Source: Microbacterium sp. NIBRBAC000506063 (GTDB taxonomy: Bacteria > Actinomycetota > Actinomycetes > Actinomycetales > Microbacteriaceae). Taken from it: 64,000 nt of DNA. The DNA is taken from NCBI RefSeq assembly GCF_017968845.1, contig NZ_CP072876.1, positions 1,736,001-1,800,000 on the forward strand. Direction: 5' to 3'. Position numbers and translations under genes: made by a program. How positions within the stretch are numbered: the first letter of the stretch is position 1; the number at the start of each line of letters is the position of its first letter. The notes beneath the pieces were generated by a model. It was not told where the DNA came from. It did not search any database and saw nothing but the letters and a program-made list of their open reading frames with translations. This document shows positions 1 through 9,003 of the stretch, piece after piece.

Positions 1-744
1 ACCGGCTCGGAACGCGCCGGTGCTGCCGTCGCCGAGGTCGCCGGACGCCACCTGAAGAAGGTGGCGCTCGAGCTCGGCGGCTCGGACCCGTTCATCGTGC
101 TCTCGGCATCCGATCTCGACGAGGTCGTGCGATCCGCGGTCGACGCGCGCCTGGACAACAACGGGCAGTCGTGCAACGGCGCCAAGCGCTTCATCGTCGT
201 CGGCGAGCTGTACGACGCCTTCGCGGAGAAGTTCACCGCCGCGATGGCCGCCGTCGCACCGAGCGATCCCATGCAGGACGACACGATCCTGGGTCCGCTG
301 TCGTCGGATGCCGCATCGGCCCGCCTGCAGGAGCAGCTCGACCACGCCGTCGCGCAGGGCGCGACCGTGCTGACCGGCGGCGGCCGCGAGGGCAACTTCT
401 TCGCGCCGACCGTGCTCGCCGATGTGACCCCGGAGATGGACGTCTACCGGGAAGAGCTGTTCGGCCCGGCGGCGGTGCTCTACCGCGTCGCCGACGAGGA
501 TGCGGCCGTCGCGCTCGCCAATGACACCGCCTTCGGGCTCGGCTCGTACGTCTTCACGACCGATGCGGAGCAGGCCGAGCGCGTGGCCGACCGGATCGAG
601 GCCGGCATGGTCTACGTCAATCTCGTTCTCGCCGACAGCCCGGAGCTCCCCTTCGGCGGGGTGAAGCGCTCCGGCACCTCGCGCGAGCTCGGACTGTTGG
701 CCGCCGACGAGTTCGTGAACAAGAAGCTCATCCGCATCGGCTGA
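1..744 (+). CDS. NAD(P)-dependent aldehyde dehydrogenase, 3' part
   Basis: This is the C-terminal half of an aldehyde dehydrogenase, an enzyme oxidising an aldehyde to its acid with NAD(P)+. The frame is open to the left edge, so the N-terminal cofactor-binding half lies outside the window. The visible part begins in the G-S-x-x-A-G cofactor loop and continues with LELGGSDP, which holds the general-base glutamate. The catalytic cysteine is in GQSCNGAKRF (codon at 172-174), and EELFGPA plus the terminal LPFGGVKRSG motif follow. The succinate-semialdehyde dehydrogenase subgroup is plausible from the motif spellings, but the substrate cannot be fixed from a half protein. Confidence 0.9.
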   Translation, partial: TGSERAGAAVAEVAGRHLKKVALELGGSDPFIVLSASDLDEVVRSAVDARLDNNGQSCNGAKRFIVVGELYDAFAEKFTAAMAAVAPSDPMQDDTILGPLSSDAASARLQEQLDHAVAQGATVLTGGGREGNFFAPTVLADVTPEMDVYREELFGPAAVLYRVADEDAAVALANDTAFGLGSYVFTTDAEQAERVADRIEAGMVYVNLVLADSPELPFGGVKRSGTSRELGLLAADEFVNKKLIRIG

Positions 745-798
745 GCCTCGACATCCGATCCCCTGTTGCTGCGCGCCGCGCGGCGACAGAATGGAGAT

Positions 799-1236
799 AT
801 GGAGAACACGCAGGATCCGGTCGTCGCACTCACCGATGAGCAGTGCTGGGAGCGTCTGGGCGCGCAGGAACTCGGGCGCATCGTCACGCATGTCGGCGGC
901 GTCATCGACATCTTCCCGGTCAACTACGTCGTCGACGGTCGTGAGATCGTGTTCCGCACCGCCGAGGGCAGCAAGCTTTTCGAGCTCACTGTGAACGACG
1001 ACGTGCTCTTCGAGGTCGACGATCACACCGAGACGGATGCCTGGAGCGTCGTGATCCGCGGCACCGCCCGCCGCCTCGAGACCGACGACGAGGTGCAGCA
1101 CGCCGACACCCTGCCGCTGACGCCCTGGATCCCCACGCTCAAGCACAACTACGTGCGGATCGCGCCGGGGGAGATCAGTGGGCGGGCGTTCCGCCGCGAT
1201 GGAGAGCCCGACCGCTACGGCGTGCAGCCGTACTGA
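799..1236 (+). CDS. Pyridoxamine 5'-phosphate oxidase-fold protein
   Basis: A 145-residue protein of the split-barrel flavin-binding (PNPOx-like) superfamily. The family pattern is visible: an N-terminal helix ending in WERLGAQELGRI, a strand with FPVNYVVDGREIVFRT, an acidic stretch around LFEVDDHTE, and W-S-V-V-I-R-G-T-A-R in the core. Such small proteins bind FMN or F420 and often act as reductases, but no substrate can be named. ATG 799 is chosen over an upstream TTG because a CAGAAT -10-like element at 787-792 ends six bases before it, suggesting a leaderless transcript. A GGAG also lies just upstream. Confidence 0.8.
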   Translation: MENTQDPVVALTDEQCWERLGAQELGRIVTHVGGVIDIFPVNYVVDGREIVFRTAEGSKLFELTVNDDVLFEVDDHTETDAWSVVIRGTARRLETDDEVQHADTLPLTPWIPTLKHNYVRIAPGEISGRAFRRDGEPDRYGVQPY

Positions 1237-1266
1237 CCCGGGTTCGGACGGGTGCGCGGGATGCCG

Positions 1267-1272
1267 TACAAT
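1267..1272 (+). promoter_or_regulatory. Probable -10 element for tRNA-Trp/secE
   Basis: TACAAT matches the actinobacterial -10 consensus well and lies about 80 bases before tRNA-Trp in a gap with no other gene. The -35 side is weak (TTCGGA at 1243-1248, 18-base spacer). Confidence 0.5.
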
Positions 1273-1354
1273 TGATCTCGCAGTGATTATCTGCATTCTT
1301 TTGCCATGCCCGAGAGGGTAGGCGGAATGCGGATGCAGGGGCCGAAGGGTCTCT

Positions 1355-1427
<73 letters not shown>

Positions 1428-1466
1428 CGCGTCAGCCCACGCTGGCACACGAAAGGTACATGCAGG

Positions 1467-1730
1467 ATGACTAACGACCCCACGGGTGGCGATCTCGTCG
1501 CAGGCGGCGGTGCCGTCAGCGAGAAGAAGCTCGGCTTCTTCGGGCGCATCGCGCTGTTCATCCGCCAGATCCTCGCCGAGCTTCGCAAGGTCGTCACTCC
1601 GACCCGCAAGGAGCTCGCCAAGTTCACCTCGGTGGTCTTCGTCTTCGTGCTGATCGTGATCGGGATCGTCTACGGACTCGACTTCGTGTTCTCGTGGCTG
1701 GCCCGACAGGTGTTCGGGATCCCGGGCTGA
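1467..1730 (+). CDS. secE: Preprotein translocase subunit SecE
   Basis: SecE is the small clamp subunit that holds SecY together in the Sec translocon of the cytoplasmic membrane. The 87-residue product has the actinobacterial form: a polar N-terminus, the amphipathic helix FIRQILAELRKVVTPTRKEL (the conserved core), then one membrane span FVFVLIVIGIVYGLDFVF. ATG 1467 is preferred because GAAAGG lies ten bases upstream. The in-frame reading towards 1401 runs through the tRNA and is spurious. It sits between tRNA-Trp and nusG as expected. Confidence 0.95.
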   Translation: MTNDPTGGDLVAGGGAVSEKKLGFFGRIALFIRQILAELRKVVTPTRKELAKFTSVVFVFVLIVIGIVYGLDFVFSWLARQVFGIPG

Positions 1731-1787
1731 TCAGCCTGACATTCCCGCCGCGGCGCCACAGCCGCACCACAACGGAGAAGAAACAAC

Positions 1788-2815
1788 GTGTCTGAACGAT
1801 TTGCCGACGACGCCGACTGGGCGACCGCCGCTGAGCAGTCCAGCGAGGACGACGAGGCCCAGGAGGGCAACATCCTCGCTGCGGAGGAGCGCGCGGTCGC
1901 ACCTGCAGAGCACGTGGCGCTGCACATCGAGGGCGACGATGACGAAGACCTCGCCGACGACACGGATGACATCGATATCGAAGACCCGGAGGCAGACGCG
2001 ATCGTGAACGACGCCCTCAACCTGGACCAGGCGGCAGAATCCGAGGCCGCCGCGGAGGTCCTCAACGACTCGGTCGCCGAGGAGGCCGCCGAGATCGAGG
2101 CCGCCACCGCCGACGAGGTCACCCCTACGACGGGCCGGATCTCGGCGACGACGAGGATGCGGCATCCGACTCCGCCGACGAGGACTCCGAGGAAGACCCC
2201 TACGAGGCGTTCCGCGCCGACCTGCGCATGCTCCCGGGCAAGTGGTACGTCATCCACTCCTACGCCGGCTTCGAGCGCAAGGTGAAGGCCAACATCGAGC
2301 AGCGCAAGTCGACGCTCGAGGTCGAGGACGACATCTACCAGATCGAGGTCCCGATGGAGGACGTCGTCGAGATCAAGAACGGTCAGCGCAAGATGGTCAC
2401 GCGCGTCCGGATCCCGGGCTACGTGCTCGTGCGCATGGAGCTCAACGAAGACACCTGGTCGGTCGTGCGCCACACGCCGGGCGTGACCGGCTTCGTCGGC
2501 AACGCGCACAACCCGACCCCGCTGCGGTTCGAAGAGGCCTTCAACATGCTGAAGTCCCTTGTCGAGGTCAAGGACGTCCCGACCACCAAGGCCACGGCGG
2601 TCAAGGGCGGCACGGCTGTTGCCCGTCCGATCCCCGCCGAGGTGGACTTCGAGGTCGGCGAGACCATCACGATCAAGGAAGGCTCCTTCGCGGGCCTGCC
2701 GGGCTCCATCAGCGAGATCAAGCCCGAGAGCGGCAAGCTCACCGTGCTCGTCTCCCTGTTCGAGCGCGAGACCCCCGTCGAGCTCAGCTTCGACCAGGTC
2801 ACGAAGATGTTGTGA
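1788..2815 (+). CDS. nusG: Transcription termination/antitermination factor NusG (frame broken)
   Basis: NusG binds RNA polymerase, sets elongation rate and links to Rho and the ribosome. After repair the product has about 342 residues. A very acidic N-terminal extension of about 160 residues, common in actinobacteria, precedes the NGN domain ([20 protein letters not shown]) and the C-terminal KOW domain ([15 protein letters not shown]). The extension and the NGN domain are in different frames. Reading moves back by one near 2122, inside the C run of GTCACCCCTACG, and one extra C gives VTPYDGPD and an unbroken protein. nusG is essential, so a base-calling dropout is far likelier than a mutation. 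GGAGAAG precedes the GTG start. Confidence 0.93.
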
Positions 2816-2860
2816 CGGTGCGGATCAATGCCGCGCAGCGGCGTTGATGCGATCGTCCCG

Positions 2861-2898
2861 GTTGAGCGAGCACGCCGCAGGCGAGCGAGTCGAAACCT
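2861..2898 (+). repeat. REP-like element, family B
   Basis: The unit GTTGAGCGAGC…GCGAGCGAGTCGAAACC recurs at 14784-14822 and, shortened, at 14843-14867. Here it is preceded by a hairpin (ATCAATGCCGC…GCGGCGTTGAT, 2825-2849), and a close relative of that hairpin also precedes the 14784 copy. Both follow the end of a ribosomal or transcription operon. Confidence 0.6.
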
Positions 2899-2911
2899 CA
2901 GCGATTTCCCT

Positions 2912-2955
2912 GAAACGCCCCGTGCGACCTCGGTCGGCGGGGCGTTTCCTTTGCC
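2912..2955 (+). terminator. Rho-independent terminator after nusG
   Basis: A ten-base stem GAAACGCCCC (2912-2921) pairs perfectly with GGGGCGTTTC (2939-2948), followed by CTTT. It ends the secE-nusG unit. The remainder of the gap to rplK (2956-3220) holds no gene: only a TAGACT -10-like word at 3084-3089 and a REP-like repeat. Confidence 0.75.
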
Positions 2956-3172
2956 CGGCATCCGCTCGTCACGCCGAGACAGGCAAAGACGCCGCAACAG
3001 GCCGATCTCGCAGAAAGTCGCCTGTTCTCGCGCCTTCGCCTGTTCCTGCGCGTTCCCGTGCGGAGGGTGGACGCGAGATCGGGTAGACTTATGTGGTTTG
3101 CGTGCCGTTTCGGCGTGCGCGCGGACGGAACCGCGGTCCGGAAAGGCCGGATGCGCGGGAGAACGACTCGGT

Positions 3173-3191
3173 CCCTGAGCTTGTCGAAGGG
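3173..3191 (+). repeat. REP-like element, family A
   Basis: CCCTGAGCTTGTCGAAGGG is nearly self-complementary. Its reverse-complement form occurs at 4349-4367, and a diverged copy lies inside the cystathionine beta-synthase gene at 20794-20811. Here it lies in the rplK leader. Confidence 0.65.
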
Positions 3192-3220
3192 CCCGGATCA
3201 TTCGACGAAAGGAAGAGGAA

Positions 3221-3652
3221 ATGGCACCGAAGAAGAAGGTGACCGGCCTGATCAAGCTTCAGATCAACGCCGGTGCCGCCAACCCGGCGCCGCCGATCGG
3301 CCCCGCGCTCGGTCAGCATGGCGTCAACATCATGGAGTTCTGCAAGGCGTACAACGCCGCGACCGAGTCGCAGCGCGGCAACGTCATCCCCGTGGAGATC
3401 ACCGTCTACGAGGACCGCAGCTTCACGTTCATCCTGAAGACCCCGCCGGCCGCGGAGCTCATCAAGAAGGCCGCCGGCCTCCCGAAGGGCTCGGCCACGC
3501 CGCACACGGTCAAGGTCGGCAAGATCACCAAGGACCAGGTCCGCCAGATCGCCGAGACCAAGAAGGCCGACCTCAACGCGAACGACGTCGAGGCCGCAGC
3601 CAAGATCATCGAAGGCACTGCCCGTTCCATGGGCATCACGGTCGAGGGCTAA
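3221..3652 (+). CDS. rplK: 50S ribosomal protein L11
   Basis: L11 forms the GTPase-associated stalk base on 23S rRNA and is needed for factor-driven GTP hydrolysis and the stringent response. The 143-residue product is full length and unbroken. The N-terminal domain has [20 protein letters not shown] with the thiopeptide-contact prolines, and [18 protein letters not shown] follows. The C-terminal RNA-binding domain ends in [21 protein letters not shown] stands just before the ATG. It is followed after 11 bases by rplA. Confidence 0.98.
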   Translation: MAPKKKVTGLIKLQINAGAANPAPPIGPALGQHGVNIMEFCKAYNAATESQRGNVIPVEITVYEDRSFTFILKTPPAAELIKKAAGLPKGSATPHTVKVGKITKDQVRQIAETKKADLNANDVEAAAKIIEGTARSMGITVEG

Positions 3653-3663
3653 GGGGAATCATC

Positions 3664-4348
3664 ATGGCAAAGTCCAAGGCTTATCAGGCTGCCGTCGCGA
3701 AGATCGACGCAGACAAGTTCTACACGCCCACCGAGGCGGTCGCGCTCGCGAAGGACACCGGGTCGGCGAAGTTCGACTCGACCGTCGAGGTCGCGCTCAA
3801 GCTCGCGGTCGACCCGCGCAAGGCAGACCAGATGGTGCGCGGCACCGTCATCCTGCCCACGGCACGGGCAAGACCGCCCGCGTCATCGTCTTCGCCACCG
3901 GTGCTGCGGCTGAGGCCGCCATCGCCGCGGGCGCGGACGAGGTCGGCAGCACCGAGCTCATCGAGAAGGTCGCCGGCGGCTGGACCGACTTCGACTCCGC
4001 GGTCTCGACCCCGGAGCTCATGGGTCAGGTCGGGCGCCTCGGCAAGGTGCTGGGTCCCGTGGCCTCATGCCCAACCCGAAGACCGGCACCGTCACCCCGA
4101 ACCCGGCCAAGGCCGTCGAGGAGATCAAGGGCGGAAAGATCGAGTTCCGCGTCGACAAGCACGCCAACGTGCACTTCATCGTCGGCAAGGCCTCGTTCTC
4201 GGCCGAGCAGCTCGATGACAACATCAAGGCCGCCCTCGAAGAGGTCGTCCGGCTGAAGCCGGCCAGCGCCAAGGGCCGCTACATCCAGAAGGGTGCGGTC
4301 TCGACCACGTTCGGCCCCGGCATCCCGCTGGACGTCAACGCGATCTGA
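3664..4348 (+). CDS. rplA: 50S ribosomal protein L1 (frame broken twice)
   Basis: L1 forms the mobile stalk at the ribosomal E site and represses its own operon by binding mRNA. The full-length protein of about 228 residues is spread over three frames. The start [18 protein letters not shown] reads to about 3858, where CTGCCCACGG should be CTGCCCCACGG ([11 protein letters not shown]). The centre reads to about 4053, where GGTCCCGTGG should be GGTCCCCGTGG ([15 protein letters not shown]). The end reads through [12 protein letters not shown]. Both repairs add one C to a C run and regenerate L1 signature motifs, so these are sequencing dropouts in an essential gene. Confidence 0.95.
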
Positions 4349-4367
4349 GCCCTTCGACAGGCTCAGG
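4349..4367 (+). repeat. REP-like element, family A
   Basis: GCCCTTCGACAGGCTCAGG follows the rplA stop codon at once. It is the opposite orientation of the copy at 3173-3191. Confidence 0.6.
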
Positions 4368-4385
4368 AGTCGTCTGACTTTCGCA

Positions 4386-4420
4386 CGAAGGCCCTCACCT
4401 CGGTGGGGCCTTCGTCGTTC
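4386..4420 (+). terminator. Terminator after rplA
   Basis: The stem CGAAGGCCC (4386-4394) pairs with GGGCCTTCG (4406-4414), followed by a T-containing tail. A separate perfect 20-base palindrome built on GGATGCCGCGGCATCC lies immediately after (4421-4440). Confidence 0.7.
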
Positions 4421-4464
4421 CCGGATGCCGCGGCATCCGGCGCCGAGGGCAACGCGGCGTAACG

Positions 4465-5123
4465 CGAGTCGCCGCCCTCTCCCGCCCGTTCAGCTTCCAC
4501 GACGCCTCCGGCGCCCTCGTCGGCTACGACGTCGAGATCGCCGAGTCCGTCGCCGAGAAGCTGGGTCTGGAGATCGACTTCCAGGAGACGCAGTGGGACG
4601 CGATCTTCGCGGGCCTCGACGCCGGTCGCTTCGACGTCATCGGCAATCAGGTCTCCATCAACCCCGACCGCGAGGCGAAGTACCTCTTCAGCGAGCCGTA
4701 CACCGTCTCGCCCGGCGTGATCGTCGTGCTCGAGGACGACGACTCCGTCGCCTCCTTCGACGACCTCGCAGGCAAGACCACCGCGCAGTCGCTCACGAGC
4801 AACTGGTACGAGCTCGCCCAGAGCCACGGCGCGAACGTCGAGCCCGTCGAGGGCTGGGCGCAGGCGGTGACGCTGCTGCAGCAGGGCCGCGTCGACGCGA
4901 CCATCAACGACAAGCTCACCTTCCTCGACGACGAGACCACCAACGCGCCGACCGGGCTCAAGATCGCGGCCGAGACCCCGAGGCCGGTCGCGCCGCCTTC
5001 GTCTTCACGCAGGACAAGCAGGCCCTGGTCGCCGCGATCGATGAGGCGCTCGCCGAGCTCCGCGCCGACGGCACCCTCGCTGCGATCAGCGAGAAGTACT
5101 TCGGGGACGACGTGTCGCAGTGA
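4465..5123 (+). pseudogene. Polar amino-acid ABC transporter binding protein, N-terminus missing
   Basis: This is the periplasmic-binding-protein type II component of a polar amino-acid importer. Visible family motifs are GYDVEIAESVAEKLGL, WDAIFAGLDAGRFDVIGNQ, YLFSEPY and the terminal L-A-A-I-S-E-K-Y-F-G-x-D. About 50 residues expected before this, the lipoprotein signal peptide and first strand, are absent. The homologous sequence begins abruptly about 60 bases after the rplA terminator. A second break near 4979 (GAGACCCCGAGG) is cured by one C. The missing N-terminus could be a real deletion or an assembly collapse at the adjacent palindrome. The intact permease and ATPase downstream argue the transporter was functional. 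Confidence 0.8.
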
Positions 5124-5802
5124 CCGACGCCGCAGAGGGCGGCGGCATCTGGCAGCTCGTCCTGGACTCGTTCTGGCCCTGCTCCTGGCAGGGCTCAAAG
5201 GGACGATCCCGCTGTCGCTGAGCTCCTTCGCGGTCGGTCTCGTGATCGCGCTGGTCGTCGCCCTCATGCGGATCTCCGTGAACCCCGTGCTCTCGGGGAT
5301 CGCACGCTTCTACATCTCGGTGATCCGTGGCACGCCGCTGCTCGTGCAGCTGTTCGTCATCTTCTTCGGTCTTCCCGCCATCGGCGTGCTGATCGACCCC
5401 TGGCCGGCCGCCATCATCGCCTTCTCGCTGAACGTCGGCGGCTACGCGGCCGAGGTGATCCGTGCCGCGATCCTCTCCGTGCCCAAGGGGCAGTGGGAGG
5501 CCGGGTTCACCGTCGGGATGTCGCGCACCAAGACGCTGGAGCGCATCATCCTGCCGCAGGCGGCGCGGGTGTCGATCCCGCCGCTGTCGAACACCTTCAT
5601 CTCGCTGGTCAAGGACAGCTCTCTCGCCTCGCTCATCATGGTCACCGAGCTGTTCCGGCAGGCGCAGATCATCGCCGCCCGCACCTATGAGTTCATGGTC
5701 ATCTACCTGGAGGCGGCCCTCATCTACTGGCTCTTCTGCCTCGTGCTCTCCGCCGGGCAGGGCGCGATCGAGAGGAGGCTCGAACGCTATGTCGCACACT
5801 GA
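5120..5802 (+). CDS. Amino-acid ABC transporter permease, HisM/GlnP family (frame broken)
   Basis: The inner-membrane channel subunit of the polar amino-acid importer, 227 residues, with several membrane spans and the ATPase-contact loop EAGFTVGMSRTKTLERIILP (the EAA motif). The GTG start overlaps the binding-protein stop by four bases, indicating translational coupling. The frame shifts near 5178, where TTCTGGCCCTGC needs one more C to read FWPLLLAGLKGTIPLS. Typical family length and uninterrupted hydrophobic segments after repair support an intact gene. Confidence 0.92.
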
Positions 5803-6576
5803 GGAACCGTTGCTGCGGGCGAGCGGGATCGTGAAGAGCTTCGGCGACAACCGGGTGCTCGACGGCGTCGACTTCGAGGTGCGCCGCGGCGAGGTGATGT
5901 GCCTGATCGGTCCGAGCGGCTCGGGGAAGACCACGGTGCTGCGCTCGCTCAACGGCCTGGAGACGCCGGAGGAGGGCGTGCTCGAGTTCGCGCCCCTCGA
6001 CGGGCGCGATGAGCTGCGCGTGGACTTCTCCGAGAGACTGAGCAAGGCGCGGCGGAGTGCTCTCCGCGACCGCTCGGCGATGGTGTTCCAGCACCACAAC
6101 CTCTTCCCGCACCGCACGGTGCTCCAGAACGTGATCGAAGGACCCGTACAGGCGCACGGGGTGCCCAAGGCCGAGGCGATCGCTCATGCCGAGCGGTTGC
6201 TCGAACGCGTCGGCCTGGCCGCCAAGCGCGACGCCTATCCGCACGAACTCTCGGGGGGCCAGCAGCAGCGCGTCGGCATCGTGCGGGCGCTCGCGCTGCA
6301 ACCCGAGCTCCTGCTGTTCGACGAGCCGACCAGCGCCCTGGACCCGGAGCTCGTCGGAGAGGTGCTCCTCGTGCTCAAGGAGCTCGCCGACGAGGGGTGG
6401 ACGATGCTCATCGTCACCCACGAGCTGGGCTTCGCGCGGCGCGTCGCCGACGAGGTGCTCTTCTTCGACGAGGGCGTGGTCGTCGAGCGCGGTGCGCCCA
6501 AGCAGCTGTTCGAGAACCCCGGCACGAGCGCACCCGGCGCTTCCTCGATCGGATCCTGCGGCCGCTGGACGATTGA
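5789..6576 (+). CDS. Amino-acid ABC transporter ATP-binding protein (frame broken near end)
   Basis: The ATPase of the same importer, about 262 residues, starting inside the permease gene. Walker A is GPSGSGKTT, the Q-loop lies in MVFQHHNLFPH, the ABC signature is LSGGQQQRV, Walker B is LLLFDEPTSALD, and the switch histidine is in IVTHE. The last 20 codons lie in another frame: ENPG should read ENPRHERTRRFLDRIL, recovered by adding one C to the run at about 6522. The stop is then TGA 6574-6576. It is convergent with the lysE-type gene. Confidence 0.93.
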
Positions 6577-6634
6577 GGCCCGGCATCGGTGCGGTACAGC
6601 GCGTTCCTGACCGGCAGCGGATGCCGCAAGCGGC

Positions 6635-7291
6635 TCAGCCGGTGAAGACCGGCACGACGAGGCCGACCGCGATCGCGATCATGACGACCGCGATGCCGGC
6701 GTCGAGGATCCGCCACGCGCGCGGGGTGCGCAACCAGCGGCCGAGGTAGCGGGCGCCGAAGCCGAGCGCGGTGAACCACAGGATGCTGGCGGCGACCGCC
6801 CCGGCGGCGAAGAGCCAGCGGCTCTCGCCGTGGGTCGCGGCCACCGATCCCAGCAGCAGCACCGTGTCGAGGTAGACGTGCGGGTTCAGCCAGGTGAGGG
6901 CGAGCGCCGTCAGCGCGACGGTGGTGAGGGTCGCGCGGCGGGTGAGCGTCGTGGTCGCGCCGGAGGCGGATGCGGCATCCGACGCCTCCGCGGTCTCGAG
7001 CGTCTGGCCCGCGCCGCGCCAGGCGCGCCGGGCGGCGAGCAGTCCGTAGCCGAGGAGGAAGGCGGCGCCGAGCCAGCGGGCGGCGGTGATGAGCCAGGGC
7101 ACGGCCTCGAGCAGCGCGCCGAGCCCGGCGACGCCGACGATGATGAGCGCGGCATCCGACACCGCGCAGATGACGACGACCGCGAGCACATGCTCGCGAC
7201 GGATGCCCTGGCGCAGCACGAAGACGTTCTGCGCGCCGATGGCGATGATGAGGGAGAGACCGAGTCCGAGGCCGGCGAGAACACTGAGCAC
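6635..7291 (-). CDS. LysE/ArgO-family amino-acid exporter
   Basis: A 218-residue inner-membrane exporter for basic amino acids. It has the family start LSLIIAIGAQNVFVLRQGIRR, six predicted membrane spans, a polar loop rich in Ala/Thr near the middle, and the signature LTWLNPHVYLDTVLLLGS. The start is GTG at 7291. The divergent LysR gene 70 bases away is the classic partner: such regulators activate lysE/argO when Lys or Arg, or their peptides, build up. Whether it exports lysine, arginine or both cannot be read from sequence. Confidence 0.92.
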   Translation of the reverse strand: MLSVLAGLGLGLSLIIAIGAQNVFVLRQGIRREHVLAVVVICAVSDAALIIVGVAGLGALLEAVPWLITAARWLGAAFLLGYGLLAARRAWRGAGQTLETAEASDAASASGATTTLTRRATLTTVALTALALTWLNPHVYLDTVLLLGSVAATHGESRWLFAAGAVAASILWFTALGFGARYLGRWLRTPRAWRILDAGIAVVMIAIAVGLVVPVFTG

Positions 7292-7361
7292 CCTTCGACG
7301 CTAGGTCGATCGGGTCATGAACTCCAGCGAAGATTCCTACAGAACCATTAGTGTCGCTTAA

Positions 7362-8241
7362 GTGATCATCACTCCGGAGCTCGCCGCCACGGTCGCCGCG
7401 GTCATCGACGAGGGCACCCTCGACGCGGCCGCCCGACGGCTGCGCATCACGCCGTCGGCCGTCAGTCAGCGCCTGAAGTCGCTCGAGCAGCAACTCGGGA
7501 GGGTGCTCGTCGTGCGCTCGAAGCCGGCCAGGGCGACCGACGCGGGGAGGCGGTCGTGCGGCTGGCGCGCCAGATCGCCCTGCTCGAGCACGATGCGCTC
7601 GCGTCCTTCGGCACGGAGCCGGATGCCGCCGGCCGCCGCATCGGCGTCCCGCTCGCCGTCAACGCAGACTCCATGGCGACCTGGTTCCTCCCGCCGCTCG
7701 CGCGGCTGTCCGAGCGTCTCGGCGTGGACTTCGACCTGCACCGCGACGACCAGGACTTCACCGCGCGGCTGCTGGAATCGGGCACCGTGATGGCGGCGGT
7801 CACGAGCGAGAGCGAGCCGGTCGCCGGATGCTCGGTGACGCGCCTCGGCGTGCTCGAGTACGAGGCGATGGCCACGCCCGAGTACGTCGCACGGTGGTTC
7901 CCCGACGGCGTCGGGGCCGACGCGCTGGAGAACGCACCCTTCGTCGACTTCGACCGGCGCGACAGCCTTCAGCGCGACTGGCTGCGGGCGCAGGGCGTCG
8001 CCGCGCCGGGCGTGCCGCGCCACTACGTGCCGGCGTCGTACGACTTCGCGCGCGCCGTGGAGCTGGGTCTCGGATGGGGATGCTGCCGCAGCTGCAGGTC
8101 ACGCCGGGGCGGCTCGTGCGGTTGGGCGGCCCGCCCATGCGGGTGGCCCTTCACTGGCAGCAGTGGAACCTGCGCTCTGAACTCCTCGACGAGGTCGCTG
8201 CCGAAGTCGCCGCCGAAGCACGCGAGCGGTTGGAACCCTGA
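7362..8241 (+). CDS. LysR-family regulator, ArgP/LysG type (frame broken twice)
   Basis: A transcription regulator of about 293 residues, divergent from the exporter. The N-terminal winged HTH reads VAAVIDEGTLDAAARRLRITPSAVSQRLKSLE, the ArgP/LysG spelling. The effector domain follows with LAVNADSMATWFLPPL. Breaks are near 7544 (GACGCGGGGAGG, one G restores ATDAGEAVVRLARQ) and near 8078 (GGATGGGGATG, one G restores LGWGMLPQLQ). The likely job is to sense intracellular basic amino acids and switch on the lysE-type gene across the shared 70-base promoter gap. Confidence 0.9.
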
Positions 8242-8289
8242 ATCGTTCCCTGCCGGCTGAGGATTCATGACGGCATATGCACGTCGCGC

Positions 8290-8318
8290 TTGTCGCGCTG
8301 TCGGCGATGGGCCATGAT
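8290..8318 (+). promoter_or_regulatory. Promoter of the SipW-type operon
   Basis: TTGTCG (8290-8295) and CATGAT (8313-8318) are separated by exactly 17 bases. This leaves a leader of about 65 bases before the first gene, whose start is preceded by AGAGGGG. Confidence 0.5.
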
Positions 8319-8389
8319 ATGGACAAGTGCCGTTGTCGCCCCGGCGGCCTCTGCGCTCCTATCCGAACACGTGTGCAGAGGGGCACCTG

Positions 8390-8995
8390 ATGAACAACAC
8401 AGCAACAAAGCGACGCAAAGTTCTCGCGGTACTGGCAGGAGGCGTCGTCCTCGGTGTCGGCGCGGCGATCACGCTCGCGGCATGGAACGACTCCGAGTTC
8501 GCGACCGGATTGTTCGGCGCGGGATCGTTCAACCTCGAGGGCTCGACGACCTCGGCGACCGACGACTTCGACGACCACGCGACGGCGGGAGCGGCGGCCG
8601 AGCTCGAGTTCACCCTCCCGCTCGCCGAGAACCTGGCGCCGACGGATGTCGTCTACGCCTCGTTCTGGGTGAGATTGGACGCCGCCACGACGACCGCAGG
8701 TACCCTGACCGGAGCAGGAGCCACCGGAACCGGGGCAAACGCCGACCACCTCTCCTACGAGGTCCAGGTGATCGGGCCGACCGCGGACTGCGACGCCACG
8801 GCATCCGGCACCGTGATCGCCTCCGGCGACGATCTCGCCGACTTCACCGCAGGTGCCCCCACCGCGCTCGCCGTGGGAGCAGGCAGTGATCCCGGTGCGG
8901 CCGTGCACCTCTGCTTCGCCGTGACCGCCGAAGACGGGCTGCTCCAGGGCGAGACCGCCACCGGCACCTGGCAGTTCACGGCCGAATCGAACTGA
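8390..8995 (+). CDS. SipW-dependent secreted protein, TasA/camelysin-like
   Basis: A 201-residue secreted protein. The N-terminus is a non-classical signal peptide: a basic start (TKRRKVLAVL), a glycine-rich hydrophobic segment, then LAAWNDSEFATG. The TLAAWNDSE-like sequence is the hallmark of SipW-type signals, cleaved by the peptidase encoded two genes downstream. The mature part is predicted beta-rich and acidic, with two cysteines in PTADCD and VHLCFAV that could form a disulfide. TasA relatives build extracellular fibres; a fibre or surface-coat role here is inference. First gene of the operon. Confidence 0.85.
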   Translation: MNNTATKRRKVLAVLAGGVVLGVGAAITLAAWNDSEFATGLFGAGSFNLEGSTTSATDDFDDHATAGAAAELEFTLPLAENLAPTDVVYASFWVRLDAATTTAGTLTGAGATGTGANADHLSYEVQVIGPTADCDATASGTVIASGDDLADFTAGAPTALAVGAGSDPGAAVHLCFAVTAEDGLLQGETATGTWQFTAESN

Positions 8996-9003
8996 GTCCG
9001 GCC

